From Anaerolineae bacterium (GTDB lineage: Bacteria; Chloroflexota; Anaerolineae; B4-G1; DUEL01), in NCBI GenBank assembly GCA_016926575.1, contig JAFGOJ010000018.1, positions 1-15,645 of the forward strand: DNA of 15,645 nt, in the 5' to 3' direction. The number at the start of each line of letters is the position of its first letter. The stretch's first letter is position 1. The notes beneath the pieces are model-generated. The model did not search any database. It saw only the letters and a list, made by a program, of their open reading frames with translations, and had not been told where the DNA came from. The position numbers and the translations under genes were made by a program. This document shows positions 7,494 to 15,645 of the stretch, piece after piece.

Positions 7494-8270
7494 ATGAACA
7501 AAGATGTGATCAGGCAGGTTGTGGTTGTGTTGGCGCTGGTGGTGGTGTTGGTGGTCAACGGGCTGGCGAATGCATTGCCGCTCAATGGGCTGAGCACGGG
7601 CGAGATTTCGGACCGTTTCGACATTTACTTCGTGCTGGCAGGATACGTCTTTTCGATCTGGGGTGTGATTTACCTCGCATTGATTGGCTTCGCTGTGTAC
7701 CAGGCACTGCCCTCGCAACGGGAGAACCCGCGCCTGCGCGCGATGGGCTATCCGTTCGCGTTGAGTTGCCTGGCGAACAGTGTGTGGATCTTTCTGTGGC
7801 ATTATCTGGTCTTTCCTCTGACCCTGGTGGCGATGCTGGTGCTCCTGGGCACCTTGATCTTCATCTACTTGCGGCTGGAAATTGGATGCGGGCGGGTTTC
7901 GGCGGCCGAGACGTGGCTGGCGCGCGTGCCATTCAGCCTCTATTTGGGCTGGATCACCGTAGCGACCATCGCCAACGTGACACAGTTGCTGTACTACCTC
8001 GGTTGGGGTGGGTGGGGCATTGCGCCGGAGGTGTGGGCCGTCATCATGCTCGTGGTCGGTTCGGCGGTGGCGGGGCTGGTGGCGCTCACACGGGGGGACG
8101 TAGCCTACATGCTGGTGATTGTGTGGGCGTTTGTGGGCATCGCCGTCAAGCACGCCGGCACCCCCCTGGTGTCTGCGACGGCCTGGGCGATGGCAGGGGT
8201 GGCTGTGGTGATGTTGGCAGCGGGATTCGTTCTGGCGCGGCGCGGGCGCTTGTTGTTCGCACGGCCTTGA
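7494..8270 (+). CDS. TspO/MBR-related tryptophan-rich membrane protein, long form
   Basis: This 258-residue integral membrane protein has about seven to eight hydrophobic helices (roughly residues 7-29, 46-71, 86-104, 107-128, 145-168, 178-198, 202-220, 227-247). Three segments recall TspO motifs: YVFSIWGVIYLAL (compare the PGWxFxxxWxxLY region), ANSVWIFLW, and PFSLYLGWITVATIANV (compare PYxxWVxFATxLN). Classical TspO has five helices and about 160 residues, so this is the larger tryptophan-rich sensory protein type. TspO proteins bind tetrapyrroles or related ligands and affect stress and porphyrin responses; the ligand of the long form is not known to me. The gene follows rluE by 12 bases and probably shares its transcript. 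Confidence 0.78.
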   Translation: MNKDVIRQVVVVLALVVVLVVNGLANALPLNGLSTGEISDRFDIYFVLAGYVFSIWGVIYLALIGFAVYQALPSQRENPRLRAMGYPFALSCLANSVWIFLWHYLVFPLTLVAMLVLLGTLIFIYLRLEIGCGRVSAAETWLARVPFSLYLGWITVATIANVTQLLYYLGWGGWGIAPEVWAVIMLVVGSAVAGLVALTRGDVAYMLVIVWAFVGIAVKHAGTPLVSATAWAMAGVAVVMLAAGFVLARRGRLLFARP

Positions 8271-8309
8271 GTTCGAGAGTGAAGGTCGCGCTCCCAGTGT
8301 GATAGTGAG

Positions 8310-9692
8310 GTGGCAAGCGTGCCGAAGGATTTCTTTGCCGAGCGCCGGCGGGTCGTGCTGATTGTCTTGTTCGTCGTCGCGTTGCTGCTGCGCGGCGCGG
8401 CCGTCTTCGCGCTGGAGCCGCAGGACATCGCCACCTACAGCGAGAGTGGGGCCATCGCGCGGAACCTGGTCGAAGGGCGCGGGTATACCTTCGATTTCTT
8501 CGGGACGCGGGCCGAGAACCCGTTGCGCTCGTTTCTCCCGCCCCTTTTTCCCGCGTTGATTGCCCTGTGCCTCCAGCTCCCCGACCCGGCGCGGGCTCTG
8601 GGCCTGATCCAGGCGGGCCTCTCTGCGGTGACGGTGGTGCTCGTCTACCTCACGGCCGAGACGCTGGCGCGCAGCGCGCGTGTGGGGGCGTTGGCGGCCG
8701 CGGGGGCGGCAGTCTACCCGGTATTCGTGGTGATGTGCGCCTACCCGCCGTCGTTGACGCTCGACACGTTTCTCCTCATCGCGTTCTTGCTCTGCGTCGT
8801 CGTGCTGGCGGAGCGGATGACGTGGCGTTGGGCGGCGGCGACCGGATTCGCTCTGGGGGTGACCCTGCTGGCGCGGCCGATGCTGGTCGGTTTCCTGCCG
8901 CTGGTGCTGCTCTGGCTGTGGCTCAGGTCCGGCAGCGGCGCGAAACGGGTGCTCCAGATCGGGGCCGTGGTCGTCCTCTGCGCGGCGCTCCCGGTGCTCC
9001 CGTGGGTCGTGCGTGCGACCCTCATCCACGGGCGGCCGGTGTTCGTTTCGACCAACGGGGGCTTCGTCTTCTGGAATGGCAACAATCCCTTCACCACCGG
9101 CAGCGGGCACGAGGTTTACACCGCGCGCGTGGCCGAGTACCTGGGCGTGCCGCCCGACCCCCAGCTTCCCGACGTGATGGAGATGCGGCCGTACCCCCTT
9201 CCGCCGGAGGTGCAGGCCCAACTGGGCGCGCTCGACGAGCTGGAGATGGATCGGATGCTCTATCGCGCCGGGTTCCAGTTCATTCGCGAGCAACCCCGGC
9301 GGTGGTTGGAACTGGCCGCGACCAAGCTGCTGGCGTTCTGGGGGTTTCGTTCGAACATCGGGGCCTCCTACGCGGCGTCTTGGGCAGCGTATTACAAGAC
9401 CGTCTACCTGGCGCTGTTGCTCGTGGCCGGGGTGGGCATGGCCCTGTCGCTGCGTCACTGGCGGCAGTGGGGGGTGGTGTACGCGTTGTTCGGCTACTAC
9501 ACGTTGTTCTACGTCGTGTTTCACGTCCAGACCCGCTACCGGTGGGAGATCGAACCGTACCTGCTGGTGTTCGCGGCGCTGGCGGTCTCGTCTTGTATGA
9601 GGAGGGGTTATGACATCCAGAAGCACGATTTTGATCGTCGACGACCAGCGGCTGGCTCAGAAGAGCCTGGAGATGCTGCTGGGGGGCGATGA
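8310..9692 (+). CDS. Membrane glycosyltransferase, PMT/ArnT (GT39-like) family
   Basis: This 460-residue multi-helix protein resembles dolichyl- or polyprenyl-phosphate-sugar-dependent glycosyltransferases. After a first membrane helix (about 14-36) comes the outer loop EPQDIATYSESGAIARNLVE with Asp39 in the place of the catalytic acid, then RGY and a loop ending PLRSFLPPLFPAL, both family hallmarks. Further helices follow to about residue 425, with an external stretch at 255-320 (FVSTNGGFVFWNGNNP). It would transfer a sugar or aminosugar outside the membrane; the acceptor is unknown. The GTG at 8310 is the furthest start; GTG at 8319 is at least as likely, because GAGG at 8307-8310 lies 8 bases before it. 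The last 27 codons overlap the next gene by 83 bases. Confidence 0.85.
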   Translation: MASVPKDFFAERRRVVLIVLFVVALLLRGAAVFALEPQDIATYSESGAIARNLVEGRGYTFDFFGTRAENPLRSFLPPLFPALIALCLQLPDPARALGLIQAGLSAVTVVLVYLTAETLARSARVGALAAAGAAVYPVFVVMCAYPPSLTLDTFLLIAFLLCVVVLAERMTWRWAAATGFALGVTLLARPMLVGFLPLVLLWLWLRSGSGAKRVLQIGAVVVLCAALPVLPWVVRATLIHGRPVFVSTNGGFVFWNGNNPFTTGSGHEVYTARVAEYLGVPPDPQLPDVMEMRPYPLPPEVQAQLGALDELEMDRMLYRAGFQFIREQPRRWLELAATKLLAFWGFRSNIGASYAASWAAYYKTVYLALLLVAGVGMALSLRHWRQWGVVYALFGYYTLFYVVFHVQTRYRWEIEPYLLVFAALAVSSCMRRGYDIQKHDFDRRRPAAGSEEPGDAAGGR

Positions 9693-11073
9693 GTACCGCC
9701 TGGCCTTCGCCGGCAACGGGCAGGAAGCGTTGACCCAGGCCATCCAGCTCATCCCCGACGTGATTCTGCTGGACGTGATGATGCCGGGCATGGACGGCTT
9801 CGAGGTGTGCCGGCGGCTGCGTGCGCATTCGCTCCTGGCCGAGGTGCCGGTCTTGATGATCACCTCGCTGGACGACCGCGAGTCGCGCCTCAAGGGCATC
9901 GCGGTGGGGGCCGACGACTTCATCTCCAAACCCTTCGACGGCGTCGAGTTGCAGACGCGGGTGAAAAGCATCACCCGCCTCAACCGCTACCGGCGTCTGT
10001 TGATCGAAAAGGTGCGCTTCCGTTGGGTGGTCGACCGGGCGGAGGAGGGGTATTTGATCGTCAATGCGGTGGACAAGGTGCTGTACGCCAATCCGCGTGC
10101 GCGCGTTTACCTCAACCTTCCCGATGACGAGAGCGAACCGATCTCCGACCCTTTCCTTGTTCTTGCGCGCCAGCAGTACCACTGTGAGCCTCGAGAGGCG
10201 TGGGAAAGCTGGCCTGCCGAGACCACCGGTGAATCGGTGCGTTATCTCGTCCGCCCGGAGACCGACGTGGCGCGTGCGTTCTGGCTTCAGGTCGATACGC
10301 TCAACCTGCCTAGTGGGCGGGATATGGCCGGCATGATTCTCTTGCGCGACGTGACCGAGCAGATGAACACGCTGCGGGACATGCGCGGCTTCGACCGGGC
10401 CATCACCCACAAGCTGCGCACGCCGATGGGCCACATCACCAGTAGCCTCGACTTGCTGGCGAAGTATTACCGCGAGCAGGTCTCCCATCCCGACGTGGCG
10501 GAGTTGTTCGAGACGGCGCACAAGGGCGGCAAACGCCTCGGCGAGGAGATCGAAGACATCCTGCGCTACCTGCATCACCTGCCTGCCCTGGCCGAGAGTG
10601 GGGCGGCGTTCACTCTCTCGCATCTTCAGTCGTTGATCGCTCTGATCAACGCCGAGCTGGAGCTGAAGTCGCTGAGTGTGACCTACCGCGATTGTCCGAT
10701 CGGCACGCGGGTCGTCCTCTCTGAACGGGCGGTGGAGTTGATGTTGTGGGAGGTGCTGGAGAACGCGAAGAAGTTTCATCCTCAGCAGGCCCCCAGTGTG
10801 GAGATTTCGGTCACGTGTGGCAGTGAATGGGTCACGCTGCGCGTCAGCGACGACGGCCTGACCCTCTCGCCGGAGCAACTCACCGAAGCGTGGGCCCCCT
10901 ATTACCAGGGGGAGAAACACTTCACCGGCGAAGTCGCCGGGATGGGACTGGGCCTGACGATGGTGGCGAATTTGGTGTGGGGTGTGGGCGGGACGTGCCG
11001 GCTCTACAACCGCACGCCGGGGCCGGGCGTGGTGGTGGAGATCGTCTTGCCGACTACGGATGCGGCAGGCTGA
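9610..11073 (+). CDS. Receiver-PAS-histidine kinase protein, copy 1
   Basis: This 487-residue soluble protein begins with a receiver domain (about 5-122) holding Asp11/Asp12, phospho-acceptor Asp55 (LLDVMMPGMDG), Thr85 and Lys107. A PAS-like segment follows (about 140-250: EEGYLIVNAVDKVLYANPRA). The kinase core has an H-box with His267 (ITHKLRTP), an N-box with Asn385 (VLENAKKFHP), a G1-like box SDDGLTL (Asp414; second Gly replaced by Thr418), and a G2 box GMGLGLT (444-450). The start is fixed by the REC fold and by AGGAGGGG at 9600-9607. It overlaps the glycosyltransferase end by 83 bases. A receiver at the N-terminus suggests that phosphoryl input controls the attached kinase. It is a paralogue of the next gene, very similar through the receiver and PAS parts. 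Confidence 0.9.
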   Translation: MTSRSTILIVDDQRLAQKSLEMLLGGDEYRLAFAGNGQEALTQAIQLIPDVILLDVMMPGMDGFEVCRRLRAHSLLAEVPVLMITSLDDRESRLKGIAVGADDFISKPFDGVELQTRVKSITRLNRYRRLLIEKVRFRWVVDRAEEGYLIVNAVDKVLYANPRARVYLNLPDDESEPISDPFLVLARQQYHCEPREAWESWPAETTGESVRYLVRPETDVARAFWLQVDTLNLPSGRDMAGMILLRDVTEQMNTLRDMRGFDRAITHKLRTPMGHITSSLDLLAKYYREQVSHPDVAELFETAHKGGKRLGEEIEDILRYLHHLPALAESGAAFTLSHLQSLIALINAELELKSLSVTYRDCPIGTRVVLSERAVELMLWEVLENAKKFHPQQAPSVEISVTCGSEWVTLRVSDDGLTLSPEQLTEAWAPYYQGEKHFTGEVAGMGLGLTMVANLVWGVGGTCRLYNRTPGPGVVVEIVLPTTDAAG

Positions 11074-11088
11074 TCGGTAAGCGAACAC

Positions 11089-11121
11089 ACCTTCCCAGAA
11101 GCTGTAAGCTTCCGGGAAGGT
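11089..11121. repeat. Intergenic hairpin between the two kinase paralogues
   Basis: ACCTTCCC (11089-11096) pairs with GGGAAGGT (11114-11121), and GAAGCT (11098-11103) with AGCTTC (11107-11112), around a 3-base loop, with one mismatch (A·C in the plus transcript, a G·U wobble in the minus). No T-tract follows, so strong termination on the plus strand is unlikely. The sequence resembles the CHAT terminator stem at 92-127. It could be a repeat-derived hairpin affecting mRNA stability or partial termination. Confidence 0.65.
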
Positions 11122-11139
11122 CAAGAAAAAGGAGGGGAC

Positions 11140-12660
11140 ATGACACAGCAAAGTAAAATCCTCATCATTGACGATCAACGCACGGCGCAGAAGAGCCTGG
11201 AGATGTTGCTGACGCCGGAGGGGTATCAGCTTGTCTTTGCCGGCAGCGGCGCCGAGGCGCTGACGAAGGCGGCGCAGGTTGTGCCGGACTTGATCCTGTT
11301 GGACGTGATGATGCCGGGCATGGACGGATTCGAGGTGTGCCGGCGGCTGCGCGCGCACCCGCTGCTGGCCGAGGTGCCGATCATCATGATCACCGCCCTC
11401 GACGACCGCGACTCGCGCTTGCAGGGCATCGCCGCGGGTGCCGATGACTTCGTCACCAAGCCCTTCGACAGCGTCGAATTGCGGGCGCGGGTCAAGAGCA
11501 TCACCCGTCTCAACCGCTACCGGCGGCTGTTGGTGGAGCGGGTGCGCTTCCGCTGGGTGGTCGAGCGGGCCGACGAGGGCTTTTTGCTCATCGACGATGG
11601 CGACCGCGTCCTGTACGCCAACCCGCGTGCCCGGCTGTACTTGAACTTGCCGGAGGGCGACGAGCCCATCGGCGTGCCGTTCACTCAACTGGTGCGGAAC
11701 GTGTATCGCTGTGAGCCGCAAGAGGCGTGGGGCAACTGGCCGCAGCAGCCGGCGGGCGGGGCGCCGCGCTACCTGGTGCGCCCGGAGACGCCCACCGCGC
11801 AGGCGTTCTGGCTCCAGGTGGACGTGTTGAACCTGCCCGGCGGCCCCGACATGGCCGGTGTAGTGCGTCTGCGCGAGGTGATCGACCAGATGAACGCGCT
11901 GCGCGACATTCGCGGCTTCAACGTGCTCATCACGCAGAAGCTGCGCACGCCCATCAGCACCGTCGTCAGCAGCCTGGATATGCTGGCCAGGTACTACCAG
12001 GAGACGGTCTCTCAACCCGACGTGGCCGACCTGTTCGCCACGGCGTACAGAGGCGGGCGGCGTCTCAACCAGCAGATCGACGACATCCTGCATTACCTGC
12101 GGGATTTGCCGGTCCTGGCGAAGACGGGAGAGGCGTTTGGCCTGGCGCAACTCGACCCGCTGGTGGCGCAGATCGGCCAGGAACTGGGCCTGAAGGCGGT
12201 TGCGGTCAACTTCGAGGGCTGCCCTGGCGACGCGCGCGTGGTGCTCTCCGACCGGGCGATGGAACTCGTCTTGCGCGAGGTTCTGGAGAACGCGCGGAAG
12301 TTCCACCCGCAGAACGCGCCCACGGTCGACGTCTACGTCTCCTGCGCCACGGCCAAGGAGGTCAGCCTGCACGTCCACGAGGACGGCACCACGGTCGAGA
12401 AACGGGAGCGCATCACGGCACCGACCACGGTCTGCCTGCGCATCAGCGACGACGGGCTGACGCTGTCGCCGGACCAGTTGGCCCGCGTGTGGACGCCCTA
12501 CTATCAGGCCGAGAAACACTTCACCGGCGAGGTGGCCGGTATGGGCCTGGGGCTGACCATGGTGGCGACGCTGGTCTGGTCGGTGGGGGGGGCGGCCAGG
12601 TTGTACAATCTGGCTTCGGGACCGGGCGTGGTGGTCGAGTTGACGCTGCCGTTGGCCTGA
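11140..12660 (+). CDS. Receiver-PAS-kinase-like protein, copy 2, without phospho-acceptor His
   Basis: This 506-residue paralogue of the preceding gene has the same order: receiver (about 5-122; Asp11/12, Asp55, Lys107), PAS-like segment (about 140-248), and kinase core. The N-box Asn384 (VLENARKFHP), the G1-like SDDGLTL (Asp437) and G2 GMGLGLT are kept, but the H-box reads ITQKLRTP: Gln266 (codon CAG at 11935-11937) stands where copy 1 has His267. It also carries about 24 extra residues between N-box and G1 (around 405-432, HVHEDGTTVEKRERIT). It should therefore bind ATP but cannot autophosphorylate in the usual way. It may be a pseudokinase, or its ATPase domain may act on copy 1 in a heterodimer. 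A ribosome site, GGAGGGG, lies just before the ATG. The hybrid kinase gene starts one base after its stop. Confidence 0.9.
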   Translation: MTQQSKILIIDDQRTAQKSLEMLLTPEGYQLVFAGSGAEALTKAAQVVPDLILLDVMMPGMDGFEVCRRLRAHPLLAEVPIIMITALDDRDSRLQGIAAGADDFVTKPFDSVELRARVKSITRLNRYRRLLVERVRFRWVVERADEGFLLIDDGDRVLYANPRARLYLNLPEGDEPIGVPFTQLVRNVYRCEPQEAWGNWPQQPAGGAPRYLVRPETPTAQAFWLQVDVLNLPGGPDMAGVVRLREVIDQMNALRDIRGFNVLITQKLRTPISTVVSSLDMLARYYQETVSQPDVADLFATAYRGGRRLNQQIDDILHYLRDLPVLAKTGEAFGLAQLDPLVAQIGQELGLKAVAVNFEGCPGDARVVLSDRAMELVLREVLENARKFHPQNAPTVDVYVSCATAKEVSLHVHEDGTTVEKRERITAPTTVCLRISDDGLTLSPDQLARVWTPYYQAEKHFTGEVAGMGLGLTMVATLVWSVGGAARLYNLASGPGVVVELTLPLA

Positions 12661-12661
12661 T

Positions 12662-15355
<2,694 letters not shown>

Positions 15356-15367
15356 GCCCCACAATCG

Positions 15368-15398
15368 AAGCGGGCGCTCGTTACGAGCGCCCGCTTTT
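15368..15398 (+). terminator. Intrinsic terminator of the signalling cluster
   Basis: A perfect 13-bp stem (AAGCGGGCGCTCG at 15368-15380 with its complement at 15384-15396), loop TTA, ends in TTTT, 12 bases after the hybrid kinase stop. On the minus strand no T-run follows, so it mainly serves the plus strand, although the convergent gene at the right edge may also use the hairpin. Confidence 0.88.
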
Positions 15399-15425
15399 GG
15401 TTCTGCGTCACCGTCAGAAACCCGC

Positions 15426-15645
15426 TCAAGGAAACGGCCAGCAGTCGTCCGTCTCACACGGTCCGCCGGTGCCGGGCTCGGGTGTGGGGTCGTCGGGTTC
15501 CTCCTCCTGGCCGCCACCACCGGCCGGTGGGCACGTTCCATACACCTCGCACGGGTCGCGCAGCACGCTCTGCACCTCGATCACCGGCACGCGCACGGTG
15601 CTGCCCGGATTCGGGTCGGCGTACTCGAAGGCACACCACGGCCCC
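15426..15645 (-). CDS. C-terminal end of a hypothetical protein (partial)
   Basis: An open frame enters from the right edge and ends in TGA at 15428-15426, giving 72 residues. The first part (WCAFEYADPNPGSTVRVPVI, then EVQSVLRDPCEVYGTCPP) looks like normal protein with several Cys. It continues into a Gly/Glu/Pro/Asp-rich tail (GGGGQEEEPDDPTPEPGTGG) and ends CETDDCWPFP. Composition and codon pattern favour this frame over the overlapping Arg-rich one. Such a tail suggests an extracellular or surface protein with a flexible end, but the family cannot be recognised from this piece. It converges on the terminator at 15368-15398. Confidence 0.6.
   Translation of the reverse strand, partial: GPWCAFEYADPNPGSTVRVPVIEVQSVLRDPCEVYGTCPPAGGGGQEEEPDDPTPEPGTGGPCETDDCWPFP

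Noticed and set aside
7478..8302. 274-codon plus frame overlapping the TspO-like gene
   Set aside because: The frame from 7494 has the AGGAGGGG ribosome site and a coherent set of membrane helices with TspO-like motifs; this one is Gly/Arg-rich with none.
7137..9626. 829-codon minus-strand open frame
   Set aside because: Lies opposite rluE, the TspO-like gene and the glycosyltransferase, crosses three genes, and has shadow composition (His/Gln/Arg-rich) without domain or ribosome site.
15454..15639. 61-codon minus frame at the right edge
   Set aside because: Arg-rich shadow of the partial coding frame that ends at 15426, which has a more normal amino acid composition.

Overview
The window is GC-rich, gene-dense bacterial DNA with no phage, transposon, CRISPR, tRNA or rRNA signature. 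The mix of genes (TPR-CHAT protease beside an atypical ECF-like sigma factor, DUF255 thioredoxin-fold protein, long TspO-like protein, PMT-type glycosyltransferase, soluble REC-kinase proteins) would fit an environmental, possibly filamentous, bacterium such as a member of the Chloroflexota. That assignment is inference from gene content, not proof.

Left part, minus strand (138-4535): a three-gene cluster reading leftwards. It encodes a sigma-70 family factor (4535-3858), a soluble double zinc-finger protein of anti-sigma type with a C-terminal beta-sandwich-like domain (3636-2962), and a 940-residue TPR-CHAT protein with an intact His/Cys dyad (2960-138). The last two are one base apart. A good sigma-70-type promoter precedes the sigma gene and an intrinsic terminator follows the CHAT gene. 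The most interesting reading is a regulatory switch in which the CHAT peptidase and the zinc-finger protein control the sigma factor.

Middle part, plus strand (4688-9692): DUF255/thioredoxin-fold protein, RluE-like 23S rRNA pseudouridine synthase, long TspO/MBR-related membrane protein, and a membrane glycosyltransferase. These genes are spaced by 1, 12 and about 39-48 bases and probably share transcripts. Apart from the rRNA modification enzyme their common purpose is not evident.

Right part, plus strand (9610-15355): a signalling cluster. Two tandem paralogues have the order REC-PAS-like-HisKA-HATPase; the first keeps the phospho-acceptor His, the second has Gln in its place. They are followed one base later by a membrane-bound hybrid kinase with two receiver domains and an HPt domain. 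Together they contain every part of a His-Asp-His-Asp phosphorelay. A strong intrinsic terminator (15368-15398) closes the cluster.

Right edge: the C-terminal end of a minus-strand gene (15426 onwards) converges on that terminator; its start lies outside the window.

No stretch of 300 bases lacks a gene. The larger gaps are 1-137 (palindrome plus terminator), 3637-3857 (a second palindrome) and 4536-4687 (divergent promoters).
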